Position numbers and translations under genes: made by a program. Source: Serratia nevei (GTDB lineage: Bacteria > Pseudomonadota > Gammaproteobacteria > Enterobacterales > Enterobacteriaceae). Taken from it: DNA of 64,000 nt. The notes below the pieces were generated by a model that saw only the letters and a list, made by a program, of their open reading frames with translations, had not been told where the DNA came from and did not search any database. Location: assembly GCF_024160145.1 (NCBI RefSeq), contig NZ_JAMYWQ010000008.1, positions 95,387 through 159,386 of the forward strand, in the 5' to 3' direction. Position 1 is the first letter of the stretch. Each line of letters begins with the position of its first letter. Positions 36,253 to 44,423 of the stretch are shown here, piece after piece.

Positions 36253-36786
36253 GTGGATAAAATGACAGCCATCAATACGCTGGATAAATTCAGCAGGTTG
36301 GGAAAGCACATTTTTCTTACTCAAGATCTCGCCACCCTTTTCCCTGCCGAATCACCAAAAACATTACAAAAATCAGTCGATCGCTTAGTGGCCGCCGGTA
36401 TCCTTAAACGGGTGGCGAAGGGGGTTTATGCGAACGCTCGGGCTTCTCTGGGGGGGTACCCTTTGGAGAGCATCGCGATCAATCTTCGGCGGGGAGAATA
36501 CAACTACATCAGCCTGGAATCTGCTTTATCTCAGTATGGCGTCATGTCACAAATTCCTATCGATAGGCTAACCATCATGTCTACCGGCCGTTCTGGTGAA
36601 TTCATCACCCCATGGGGAGTTATCGAGATTACCCATACCAGCAAGAAACCTATCGATATTCTACGTGGAAGCCTTGAAGGTCGGGGCCCATTGCGCATTG
36701 CAACGAAAGAAACGGCGATAAAAGATCTGTTCCGGGTAGGGAGAAATACGCATCTCATTCAACAGGGAGAGCTCGCTGATGTCTGA
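36253..36786 (+). CDS. abiEi: AbiEi-type antitoxin (type IV toxin-antitoxin)
   Basis: A 177-residue protein with an N-terminal winged-helix domain (about 1-80, with TLQKSVDRLVAAGILKRVAKGVY) and a C-terminal AbiEi antitoxin domain (about 85-177). In this type IV system the antitoxin does not bind the toxin but counteracts it and represses the operon. The start is GTG at 36253 with AGGA upstream. It overlaps the toxin gene by 8 nt. Codon use is more AT-rich than in the surrounding catabolic genes, which points to acquisition. Confidence 0.85.
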   Translation: MDKMTAINTLDKFSRLGKHIFLTQDLATLFPAESPKTLQKSVDRLVAAGILKRVAKGVYANARASLGGYPLESIAINLRRGEYNYISLESALSQYGVMSQIPIDRLTIMSTGRSGEFITPWGVIEITHTSKKPIDILRGSLEGRGPLRIATKETAIKDLFRVGRNTHLIQQGELADV

Positions 36787-37702
36787 TTTCGTCGATTTTA
36801 ATCAGCTGGTCGATGACATCGTCGGGTCAGATAATCTGGCGTCCGTCAGGCCCGTGGTGGAAAAGGAACTGTTGCATTATGACATTTTGTACGCACTCTC
36901 GAATGCAGGATTGTTAAAGTCTCTGATATTTCAGGGGGGCACGTCGCTGCGCCTGTGCTACGGGTCTAACCGTTTCAGTGAGGACTTGGACTTTGCGGGA
37001 GGCCGTCTTTTTTGCTCTGCAAACATGAAGGAAATCAAAACGTGCATTGAGCGCTATGTTGGCAGTCGGTATGGTCTGGAGGTGACGGTTAAAGAGCCTG
37101 CGGAACTGAGACGGGAGCCCGACTACGTTGATGTTACCGTGGACAAATGGCAAATGTCGGTGACGACGTTCCCGGAGCGTAAAGAATTACCGAAGCAACG
37201 CATCAAAATCGAGATTGCCAATATTCCAGCCTATACGAGCGAACCGCGGATGCTGATAAGGAATTATTCTCAGTTGCCGGACGGATATTCTGATTTGATT
37301 GTCCAGGTTGAGACGCTGAATGAAATTATGGCTGACAAACTCGTTTCCCTGCCTGCGACTACGCGCCGCATCCGCTATCGGGATGTTTGGGATCTAGCCT
37401 GGTTAAAGCAGCAAAATGCGGATGTCGATGCTGATTTGGTGGCGAAAAAGCTGATCGATTACGGCCTGGATCGCAAATTTGAAGCGTTGCTGCAGGCTCG
37501 AATCGAAACTTTACATGCCGTTGTCACAAGCCGGGAATTTAATGCTGAAATGAGGCGATTCCTGCCCGTTGAAGTTTATGAGCGCACCATCAATCAGCCG
37601 CTGTTTATGCAATATCTTGAGACTGCGTTAAGTGAATTGCTGACTACAGTGCAAAGGCAACTCTACGGTAAGCCTGCGGCCGTCCCGCCGTTCAAAATGT
37701 AG
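36779..37702 (+). CDS. abiEii: AbiEii/AbiGii-type nucleotidyltransferase toxin
   Basis: A 307-residue nucleotidyltransferase. The catalytic signature GGTSLRLCYGSNRFSEDLDF (about residues 52-71) holds the G-S and D-x-D parts of the family fold. Family members transfer nucleotides to tRNA acceptor ends and give abortive infection protection against phages. The gene overlaps abiEi and ends before a good terminator. The pair sits between the moa-type and hpa operons and looks like an inserted defence module. Confidence 0.87.
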   Translation: MSDFVDFNQLVDDIVGSDNLASVRPVVEKELLHYDILYALSNAGLLKSLIFQGGTSLRLCYGSNRFSEDLDFAGGRLFCSANMKEIKTCIERYVGSRYGLEVTVKEPAELRREPDYVDVTVDKWQMSVTTFPERKELPKQRIKIEIANIPAYTSEPRMLIRNYSQLPDGYSDLIVQVETLNEIMADKLVSLPATTRRIRYRDVWDLAWLKQQNADVDADLVAKKLIDYGLDRKFEALLQARIETLHAVVTSREFNAEMRRFLPVEVYERTINQPLFMQYLETALSELLTTVQRQLYGKPAAVPPFKM

Positions 37703-37716
37703 CGGCAATTTATCCC

Positions 37717-37746
37717 TCTAAGCCCGACGAGTTCGGGCTTTTTCTT
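37717..37746 (+). terminator. Intrinsic terminator of the abiE operon
   Basis: AAGCCCGA and TTCGGGCTT form a stem with a short loop, followed by TTTTTC. It closes the AbiE operon on its right side. Confidence 0.8.
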
Positions 37747-37800
37747 GGGTACAGGTTAGCCGCAAAGTCAGTTGTCAATGGAATATCTCGGCCAGCGGCC

Positions 37801-38253
37801 TCACTGCTTGGCAGGATGCGCGGTGACGTTGGCGGGCAGGCTGTTGCCCAGCGTGATCAGCTCGTCCAGCAGCGTCATCAACTGGTCCATTTTCTGCCGC
37901 GAGAAAGCGGCTTCAATCTCGGCGTAGCCCTGTTCCACCTGGTGGCGCGCCACTTCATACAGATCCTGGCCCTGCTGGGTCAGCGACACGTACAGCTTGC
38001 GCTGATCGTTGACCGGCTTGAGGCGAAAGATCAGCTTGTCACGCTCCATGCGCGACAGAATGCCGGTCAGGCTGGGGCGCAGAATGCAGGTTTCCGCCGC
38101 CAGCTCGTGGAATTCGATCGAGCGGCTGTTGGCCAGCACGCGGATGATGCGCCACTGCTGTTCGGTCAAATTGTGGCTTTTCAGGATCGGGCGGAAGAAC
38201 CCCATGGCGGTTTCACGCGCCTGCAGCAGGGCGATGGTTAACGATTCATGCAT
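37801..38253 (-). CDS. hpaR: MarR-family repressor of the hpa cluster
   Basis: A 150-residue MarR-type repressor with the winged helix (about 35-105, with FHELAAETCILRPSLTGILSRMERDKLIFRLK) and the flanking dimer helices. HpaR of E. coli has the same length and represses the meta-cleavage operon until 4-hydroxyphenylacetate or homoprotocatechuate is present. It is divergent from hpaG1 as in E. coli W. The ATG at 38253 follows AAGG. Confidence 0.92.
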   Translation of the reverse strand: MHESLTIALLQARETAMGFFRPILKSHNLTEQQWRIIRVLANSRSIEFHELAAETCILRPSLTGILSRMERDKLIFRLKPVNDQRKLYVSLTQQGQDLYEVARHQVEQGYAEIEAAFSRQKMDQLMTLLDELITLGNSLPANVTAHPAKQ

Positions 38254-38333
38254 AAGTTTGGCCTTAGCTATCAAGGTGTTCGTTGTTACGGCGCTCGTTA
38301 ATGGGGGCGCCTGCCCCGCAAAGCCCGATTTTG

Positions 38334-38346
38334 TTAATAACTTAAT
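38334..38346. promoter_or_regulatory. Candidate second HpaR operator
   Basis: TTAATAACTTAAT matches both arms (TTAATA and TTAAT) of the main dyad at 38528 with two central differences. It is about 80 bp upstream of the hpaR start and may give autoregulation. Confidence 0.4.
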
Positions 38347-38527
38347 AGTAGCCAAAGTTACCCGTAGGGATAAAGCAAAAATGCGGGGTGCAGCGAAAAA
38401 TGGCGATAAAAATGGTTAATACGTTGAATAATCACGCTAATGTTCATTGTTTGTGAATATTTTGTTATAACGATCACAAATCACTCCAAGCGCGTTGCGT
38501 AAAAGCTGCACAGCGTATAAAACTAAT

Positions 38528-38543
38528 CATTAATATATTAATG
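38528..38543. promoter_or_regulatory. Candidate HpaR operator at the hpaG promoter
   Basis: CATTAATATATTAATG is a perfect 16-bp palindrome starting 6 bp after a TATAAA hexamer, so it covers the likely transcription start of the meta operon. That is the position expected of a MarR-type repressor operator. Confidence 0.6.
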
Positions 38544-38581
38544 AATGCCGGTTGTCATGTTTTGCCATTGGAGGAGTTCGC

Positions 38582-39214
38582 ATGAAAGGCACCGTATTTT
38601 CCGTTGCGCTGAATCACCGCAGCCAACTGGACGCCTGGGATCAGGCGTTTCACCAGCCGCCGTATCAGACCCCGCCCAAAACCCCGGTCTGGTTTATCAA
38701 ACCGCGCAACACCCACCTCGCCAACGGCGGGGCGATCCCGTTTCCGGCCGGTGAAACCGTGCACAGCGGCGGCACGCTGGCGGTGATCATCGGCGATACC
38801 GCACGCAAGGTGCCGGCGGCGCAGGTGAGCCGTTATCTGGCCGGTTACGCGCTGGCCAACGACGTCAGCCTGCCGGAAAGCAGCTTCTACCGCCCGGCGA
38901 TCAAGGCCAAATGCCGCGACGGGTTCTGCCCGCTGGGGGAGATCGGCCAGCTGGCGAATGCCGATCGGCTGGAGATCGTCACCGAAGTCAACGGCGTGGA
39001 GCAGGATCGCTGGTCCACCGCCGATCTGGTGCGCTCGGTGCCGGAGCTGATCGCCGCCATCAGCGACTTCATCACCCTGCAACCGGGCGATGCGGTGCTG
39101 ATCGGCACCCCGTACCAGCGGGTGGAGATCAAACCGGGGGATGAGGTGACGGTGCGCGCCGCCGGCCTGCCCACGTTGACCAACCGTGTCACCCAGGCAG
39201 GAGCCGCATCATGA
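38582..39214 (+). CDS. hpaG1: 4-hydroxyphenylacetate degradation decarboxylase/isomerase, N-terminal subunit type
   Basis: A 210-residue FAH-family protein that corresponds to the N-terminal half of HpaG. Together with HpaG2 it decarboxylates 5-oxo-pent-3-ene-1,2,5-tricarboxylate and isomerises the product. The sequence has the FAH-fold core (VIIGDTARKVPAAQVSRYLAGYALANDVSLPE) but is shorter than the usual family member. The ATG follows GGAGGAGTTCG. It overlaps hpaG2 by 4 nt (ATGA). In E. coli the two domains are one fused gene; here they are separate. Confidence 0.9.
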   Translation: MKGTVFSVALNHRSQLDAWDQAFHQPPYQTPPKTPVWFIKPRNTHLANGGAIPFPAGETVHSGGTLAVIIGDTARKVPAAQVSRYLAGYALANDVSLPESSFYRPAIKAKCRDGFCPLGEIGQLANADRLEIVTEVNGVEQDRWSTADLVRSVPELIAAISDFITLQPGDAVLIGTPYQRVEIKPGDEVTVRAAGLPTLTNRVTQAGAAS

Positions 39215-39975
39215 AACATGCCCGTATTCGCCATCATGGCCAGGTCTTCAACGTGCAGGTGGACGACCAACTGCGTGTCACGCTGCCGAACGGCGAGGTG
39301 CTGCAGGAGCGCGAAGTGGAATGGCTGCCGCCGGCGCAGGGCACGGTGTTCGCCCTGGGGCTGAACTATGCCGACCACGCCAGCGAGCTGGAATTCAAGG
39401 CGCCGGAAGAACCGCTGGTGTTCCTCAAGGCGCCGAACACCCTGACCGGCCACCGCCAGGTGTCGGTGCGCCCGGCCGGCGTGGAGTACATGCACTACGA
39501 AGCCGAGCTGGTGGCGGTGATCGGCAAGACCGCGCGCCACGTCAGCCGCGAGGACGCCATGGAGTATGTGGCGGGCTACACCCTGTGCAACGACTACGCC
39601 ATCCGCGATTACCTGGAGAATTATTACCGGCCGAATCTGCGGGTGAAGAGCCGCGACACCCTGACGCCGATTGGGCCGTATATCGTCGATCGCGATGACG
39701 TCGCCGATCCGCACCGGCTGGCGCTCAGCACCTACGTCAACGGCGAACTGCGCCAGCGCGGCAGCACTGCCGACATGATTTTCGACATTCCGTTCCTGAT
39801 TGCCTACCTGAGCGAATTCATGACGCTGCAGCCGGGCGACATGATCGCCACCGGCACGCCGAAAGGGCTGGCCGACGTGCAGCCGGGCGACGAAGTGGTG
39901 GTGGAGATCGAGGGCATCGGCCGCTTGGTTAACCACATTATCAGTGAAAAAGATTACGAGGAGAGCCTGCGATGA
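39211..39975 (+). CDS. hpaG2: 4-hydroxyphenylacetate degradation isomerase/decarboxylase, C-terminal subunit type
   Basis: A 254-residue FAH-family enzyme, the second half of the split HpaG. It shows ALGLNYADHASELE, the metal-ligand acidic residues in MHYEAELVAVIGKTARHV, and the C-terminal LQPGDMIATGTPKG. It works in the decarboxylation-isomerisation step after ring cleavage and aldehyde oxidation. It overlaps hpaG1 and hpaE by 4 nt on each side, giving coupled translation. Confidence 0.92.
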   Translation: MKHARIRHHGQVFNVQVDDQLRVTLPNGEVLQEREVEWLPPAQGTVFALGLNYADHASELEFKAPEEPLVFLKAPNTLTGHRQVSVRPAGVEYMHYEAELVAVIGKTARHVSREDAMEYVAGYTLCNDYAIRDYLENYYRPNLRVKSRDTLTPIGPYIVDRDDVADPHRLALSTYVNGELRQRGSTADMIFDIPFLIAYLSEFMTLQPGDMIATGTPKGLADVQPGDEVVVEIEGIGRLVNHIISEKDYEESLR

Positions 39976-41426
39976 AAACCATCAACCACTGGATCAACGG
40001 CAAGAACGTCGCCAGCAAAGAGTACTTCACCACCACCAACCCGGCGAACGGCGAGGTGCTGGCGGAGGTGGCCTCCGGCGGCCAACGGGAGATAGACCAG
40101 GCGGTGGCGGCAGCGAAAGAGGCATTCCCCAAATGGGCCAACACGCCGATGAAAGAGCGCGCGCGCCTGATGCGCCGCCTGGGCGAGCTGATCGACCAGA
40201 ACGTGCCGCAGATCGCCGAACTGGAAACCGCCGACACCGGCCTGCCGATCCACCAGACCAAAAACGTGCTGATCCCGCGCGCTTCGCACAACTTCGAGTT
40301 TTTCGCCGAGGTGTGCCAGCAGATGAACGGCAAGACCTACCCGGTGGACGACAAGATGCTCAACTACACGCTGGTACAGCCGGTGGGGGTATGCGCGCTG
40401 GTGTCGCCGTGGAACGTGCCGTTCATGACCGCCACCTGGAAAACCGCGCCTTGCCTGGCGCTGGGCAACACCGCGGTGCTGAAGATGTCCGAACTGTCGC
40501 CGCTGACCGCCGATCGTCTGGGCGAGCTGGCGCTGGAAGCCGGCATTCCGGCCGGGGTGCTGAACGTGGTGCAGGGCTACGGCGCCACCGCCGGCGACGC
40601 GCTGGTGCGCCATAAAGACGTGCGCGCGGTCTCCTTCACCGGCGGCACCGCCACCGGCCGCCGCATCATCGAAAGCGCCGGGCTGAAGAAATTCTCCATG
40701 GAACTGGGCGGCAAGTCGCCGGTGCTGATCTTTGAAGACGCCGACATCGAGCGGGCGCTCGACGCCGCGCTGTTCACCATCTTCTCGATCAACGGCGAAC
40801 GCTGCACCGCCGGTTCGCGCATCTTCATTCAGGAGAGCATCTACCCGGAATTCGTCAAACGCTTTGCCGAGCGCGCCAACCGCCTGCGCGTGGGCGATCC
40901 GCAAGATCCCAACACCCAGGTGGGGGCGCTGATCAGCCCGCAGCACTGGGAAAAAGTCTCCGGCTATATCCGCCTCGGGGTGGAAGAAGGGGCGACCCTG
41001 CTGGCCGGCGGCCCGGACAAACCGGCCGGCTTGAGCCACGGCAACTTCCTGCGCCCGACGGTGCTGGCGGATGTCGACAACCGGATGCGCGTGGCGCAGG
41101 AGGAGATCTTCGGGCCGGTGGCCTGCCTGTTGCCGTTCAAATCAGAAGAAGACGGCCTGCGCATGGCCAACGACGTGGAGTACGGCCTGGCGTCGTACAT
41201 CTGGACGCAGGATGTGAGCAAGGTTCTGCGCCTGGCCCGCGGCATTGAAGCGGGCATGGTTTTCGTCAACACCCAAAACGTACGCGATCTGCGCCAGCCG
41301 TTCGGCGGCGTGAAAGCCTCCGGCACCGGCCGCGAAGGCGGCGAATACAGCTTCGAAGTGTTCGCCGAAATGAAGAACGTGTGCATTTCCATGGGTGATC
41401 ACCCGATCCCGCGTTGGGGCGTTTAG
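39972..41426 (+). CDS. hpaE: 5-carboxymethyl-2-hydroxymuconate semialdehyde dehydrogenase
   Basis: A 484-residue NAD-dependent aldehyde dehydrogenase that oxidises the ring-cleavage product of homoprotocatechuate. Visible motifs are SPWNVPFMTATWK, the cofactor loop SFTGGTATGRRI, MELGGKSPVLIF (general-base Glu) and NGERCTAGSR (catalytic Cys). Its place between hpaG2 and hpaD is the standard order. The ATG lies 3 nt inside the hpaG2 end. Confidence 0.94.
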   Translation: MKTINHWINGKNVASKEYFTTTNPANGEVLAEVASGGQREIDQAVAAAKEAFPKWANTPMKERARLMRRLGELIDQNVPQIAELETADTGLPIHQTKNVLIPRASHNFEFFAEVCQQMNGKTYPVDDKMLNYTLVQPVGVCALVSPWNVPFMTATWKTAPCLALGNTAVLKMSELSPLTADRLGELALEAGIPAGVLNVVQGYGATAGDALVRHKDVRAVSFTGGTATGRRIIESAGLKKFSMELGGKSPVLIFEDADIERALDAALFTIFSINGERCTAGSRIFIQESIYPEFVKRFAERANRLRVGDPQDPNTQVGALISPQHWEKVSGYIRLGVEEGATLLAGGPDKPAGLSHGNFLRPTVLADVDNRMRVAQEEIFGPVACLLPFKSEEDGLRMANDVEYGLASYIWTQDVSKVLRLARGIEAGMVFVNTQNVRDLRQPFGGVKASGTGREGGEYSFEVFAEMKNVCISMGDHPIPRWGV

Positions 41427-41476
41427 TCAGGCCCCGGCATCGTTCACGGAATCATTTTTGTTTCATGTGAGGACTT

Positions 41477-42334
41477 ATGGGTAAGTTAGCGTTAGCCGCC
41501 AAGATTACACATGTTCCATCGATGTATCTGTCGGAAATCCCTGGGAAAAACTTTGGCTGCCGGCAGGCGGCCATCGACGGCCATAAAGAGATCGGCGCGC
41601 GTTGCCGCGAGATGGGCGTCGACACCATCGTGGTGTTCGACACCCACTGGCTGGTGAACAGCGCCTATCACATTAACTGCAGCGCGCATTTCTCCGGCGT
41701 GTACACCAGCAATGAGCTGCCGCACTTCATCCGCGACATGACCTACGACTACGACGGCAACCCGGCGCTGGGGCAGTTGATCGCCGATGAGGCGTGCAAG
41801 CTTGGCGTGCGCGCCAAGGCGCACGACATCCCGAGCCTGAAGCTGGAATACGGCACGCTGGTGCCGATGCGCTACATGAACGCCGACAAGCATTTCAAGG
41901 TGGTATCGATTTCGGCGTTTTGCACCGTGCATGACTTTGCCGACAGCCGCCGGCTGGGCGAGGCGCTGAAAAGCGCCATCGAGAAATACGACGGCACCGT
42001 GGCGGTGCTGGCCAGCGGTTCGCTGTCGCACCGCTTCATCGACGATCAGCGCGCCGAAGAGGGCATGAACAGCTACACCCGCCAGTTCGATCAGCAAATG
42101 GACGAACGGGTGGTCAAGCTGTGGGAAGAGGGGCGCTTTCGCGAGTTCTGCGAAATGCTGCCGGAGTATGCCGATTACTGCTACGGCGAAGGCAACATGC
42201 ACGACACCGTGATGCTGCTGGGCCTGCTCGGTTGGGACAAGTACGACGGCAAGGTGGAGTTCATCACCCCGCTGTTCGCCAGTTCCGGCACCGGGCAGGT
42301 TAACGCCGTGTTCCCTTTGCCCGCTGAAGCCTGA
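41477..42334 (+). CDS. hpaD: 3,4-dihydroxyphenylacetate 2,3-dioxygenase
   Basis: A 285-residue extradiol dioxygenase of the LigB-type (class III) family that opens the ring of homoprotocatechuate with Fe(II). The N-terminal HVPSMYLSE carries the first metal histidine. HWLVNSAYHINCSAHFSG holds further active-site histidines, and the LASGSLSHRF region is conserved. The length matches E. coli HpaD. The gap to hpaE is 50 bp with no terminator. The start is ATG with GTGAGGAC. Confidence 0.94.
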   Translation: MGKLALAAKITHVPSMYLSEIPGKNFGCRQAAIDGHKEIGARCREMGVDTIVVFDTHWLVNSAYHINCSAHFSGVYTSNELPHFIRDMTYDYDGNPALGQLIADEACKLGVRAKAHDIPSLKLEYGTLVPMRYMNADKHFKVVSISAFCTVHDFADSRRLGEALKSAIEKYDGTVAVLASGSLSHRFIDDQRAEEGMNSYTRQFDQQMDERVVKLWEEGRFREFCEMLPEYADYCYGEGNMHDTVMLLGLLGWDKYDGKVEFITPLFASSGTGQVNAVFPLPAEA

Positions 42335-42343
42335 GGTGTGTGA

Positions 42344-42730
42344 ATGCCCCATTTTTACGCTGAATGTACCGACAACATCCGCCGCGAGGCGGATTTGCCC
42401 ACCCTGTTCGCCAAGGTCAACGAGGCGCTGGCGGCGACCGGCATCTTTCCGCTGGCCGGCGTGCGCAGCCGCGCCATCTGGCTCGATACCTGGCAGATGG
42501 CCGACGGCAAGCAGGACTACGCCTTCGTGCACATGACGCTGAAGATCGGCCACGGCCGCAGTCTGGAAAGCCGGCAGCAGGTGGGCGAGATGCTGTTTGC
42601 GCTGATCAAGGAACACTTCGCCGCGCTGATGGCGCAGCGTTACCTGGCGCTCTCTTTCACCATGGAAGAGCTGGATCCGGTGCTGAATTACAAACAGAAC
42701 AATGTCCACGCGCTGTTCAACAAGGCGTGA
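42344..42730 (+). CDS. hpaF: 5-carboxymethyl-2-hydroxymuconate delta-isomerase
   Basis: A 128-residue isomerase of the tautomerase superfamily that shifts the double bond in the decarboxylation substrate. The length and the MPHFYAECTDNIRREADLP start match the CHMI family; the N-terminal proline (residue 2) is the catalytic residue after methionine removal. It lies 9 nt after hpaD and 14 nt before hpaH. Confidence 0.93.
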   Translation: MPHFYAECTDNIRREADLPTLFAKVNEALAATGIFPLAGVRSRAIWLDTWQMADGKQDYAFVHMTLKIGHGRSLESRQQVGEMLFALIKEHFAALMAQRYLALSFTMEELDPVLNYKQNNVHALFNKA

Positions 42731-42744
42731 ATAAGGGGTCGTAA

Positions 42745-43548
42745 ATGCTGGATAAAGAGCAGGTTAACCGCGCCGTGCAGCGCCTGCATCAGGCGGAAAA
42801 GAGTCGTGAACAGATCCGCGCGCTGTCGCTCGATCATCCTGAGATCACCATCGAAGACGCCTATGCCATTCAGCGGCAGTGGGTGGAGCTGAAGATCGCC
42901 GAGGGGCGCACGCTCAAAGGCCACAAGATCGGCCTGACCTCGCGCGCCATGCAGGTCAGTTCGCAGATCACCGAGCCGGATTACGGCGCGCTGCTGGACG
43001 ACATGTTCTTCAACGACGGCAGCGACATTCCGATCGATCGCTTTATCGTGCCGCGGGTGGAGGTGGAGCTGGCGTTCGTGCTGGCCAAGCCGCTGCGCGG
43101 GCCGAACTGCACGCTGTTCGACGTTTACAACGCCACCGACTACGTCATTCCGGCGCTGGAGATTATCGACGCGCGCAGCCACAACGTCGATCCCGAGACT
43201 CAGCGGCCGCGCAAGGTGTTCGACACCATCTCCGACAACGCCGCCAACGCCGGTGTGGTGATGGGCGGGCGGCCGATTAAGCCGGATGCGCTGGATCTGC
43301 GCTGGATCTCCGCGCTGCTGTACCGCAACGGCGTGATTGAAGAGTCCGGCGTGGCGGCGGCGGTGCTCAACCACCCGGCCAACGGCGTGGCCTGGTTGGC
43401 CAACAAGCTGGCGCCGTATGAGGTGGAGCTGGAGGCGGGGCAGGTGATCCTCGGCGGCTCTTTCACCCGGCCAGTGCCGGCGCGGCGCGGTGATACCTTC
43501 CACGTCGACTACGGCCCGATGGGCTGTATCAGCTGCCGCTTCGTCTAA
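42745..43548 (+). CDS. hpaH: 2-oxo-hept-4-ene-1,7-dioate hydratase
   Basis: A 267-residue hydratase of the FAH-related MhpD family that adds water to the decarboxylated, isomerised product. It shows [12 protein letters not shown] and the metal-site residues in [16 protein letters not shown], and ends with [11 protein letters not shown]. It lies in the standard position between hpaF and hpaI. The length equals that of E. coli HpaH. Confidence 0.93.
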   Translation: MLDKEQVNRAVQRLHQAEKSREQIRALSLDHPEITIEDAYAIQRQWVELKIAEGRTLKGHKIGLTSRAMQVSSQITEPDYGALLDDMFFNDGSDIPIDRFIVPRVEVELAFVLAKPLRGPNCTLFDVYNATDYVIPALEIIDARSHNVDPETQRPRKVFDTISDNAANAGVVMGGRPIKPDALDLRWISALLYRNGVIEESGVAAAVLNHPANGVAWLANKLAPYEVELEAGQVILGGSFTRPVPARRGDTFHVDYGPMGCISCRFV

Positions 43549-43554
43549 TAAGCA

Positions 43555-43572
43555 GGCTCGGCGAACCGAGCC
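43555..43572 (+). other. Stem-loop in the hpaH-hpaI gap
   Basis: GGCTCGG and CCGAGCC form a perfect 7-bp stem with a CGAA tetraloop in the 77-bp gap, with no T run. It may stabilise or process the long meta-operon transcript rather than stop it. Confidence 0.5.
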
Positions 43573-43625
43573 GCAATAAACCGGGCGGGGGCCATGCGCT
43601 ACGCCCGCTTGTCAGGGAGAATGCG

Positions 43626-44420
43626 ATGTTAACCAACCACTTCAAGCGTGCGCTGCAGGAAAAACGCCCGCAGATCGGGCTGTGGCTCGGCCTGTGCAGC
43701 AGCTACAGCGCCGAGCTGCTGGCCGGCGCCGGTTTCGACTGGCTGCTGATCGACGGCGAACATGCGCCCAACAACGTGCAAACGGTGCTGGGGCAACTGC
43801 AGGCGGTCGCGCCTTACCCGAGCCAGCCGGTGGTGCGGCCACCGTGGAACGACGCGGTGATCATCAAGCAGCTGCTGGACGTCGGCGCGCAAACCCTGCT
43901 TATCCCGATGATTCAAAACGCCGAACAGGCGCGCGACGCGGTGCGCGCCACGCGCTATCCGCCGCAGGGCGTGCGCGGCGTCGGCAGCGCCCTGGCGCGC
44001 GCTTCGCGCTGGAATCGGGTGCCCGATTACCTGCAGCAGGCCGATGAGCAGATGTGCGTGCTGGTGCAGATTGAAACCCGCGAAGCGGTGAAAAACCTCG
44101 ACGCCATTTTGCAGGTGGAAGGGGTAGACGGCGTGTTTATCGGCCCGGCGGATCTCAGCGCCGACATGGGCTTTGCCGGTAATCCGCAGCACCCGGAGGT
44201 GCAGCGCACCATCGACGACGCCATCGCGCGCATCCGTGCCGCCGGCAAGGCGCCGGGCATTTTGATGGCCAACAAGGCACTGGCGCAGCGCTATCTGGAG
44301 GCCGGCGCGCTGTTCGTTGCGGTGGGGGTGGACACCACCCTGCTGGCGCGGGCGGCGGAAGCCCTGGCGGACGAATTCAAACGGGGCGGGGCGCAGGCGC
44401 CTTCATCGGGAGTCTACTGA
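43626..44420 (+). CDS. hpaI: 4-hydroxy-2-oxo-heptane-1,7-dioate aldolase
   Basis: A 264-residue class II pyruvate aldolase that cleaves the hydrated intermediate into pyruvate and succinate semialdehyde. Visible are [12 protein letters not shown] (with the active-site His), [25 protein letters not shown] and the metal ligands in [11 protein letters not shown] and [13 protein letters not shown]. It ends the enzyme series; hpaX follows 3 nt later. The length agrees with E. coli HpaI. Confidence 0.94.
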   Translation: MLTNHFKRALQEKRPQIGLWLGLCSSYSAELLAGAGFDWLLIDGEHAPNNVQTVLGQLQAVAPYPSQPVVRPPWNDAVIIKQLLDVGAQTLLIPMIQNAEQARDAVRATRYPPQGVRGVGSALARASRWNRVPDYLQQADEQMCVLVQIETREAVKNLDAILQVEGVDGVFIGPADLSADMGFAGNPQHPEVQRTIDDAIARIRAAGKAPGILMANKALAQRYLEAGALFVAVGVDTTLLARAAEALADEFKRGGAQAPSSGVY

Positions 44421-44423
44421 ACC

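Larger units (their letters stand above)
38254..38581. other. hpaR-hpaG1 divergent control region
   Basis: About 328 bp without genes; AT-rich in the right half. It contains two HpaR-operator-like dyads (38334-38346 and 38528-38543), a TATAAA -10-like hexamer (38516-38521) before the second dyad, and TTTGTGA...TCACAAA arms at 38448-38480 that are too far apart for a single CRP site. Confidence 0.6.
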
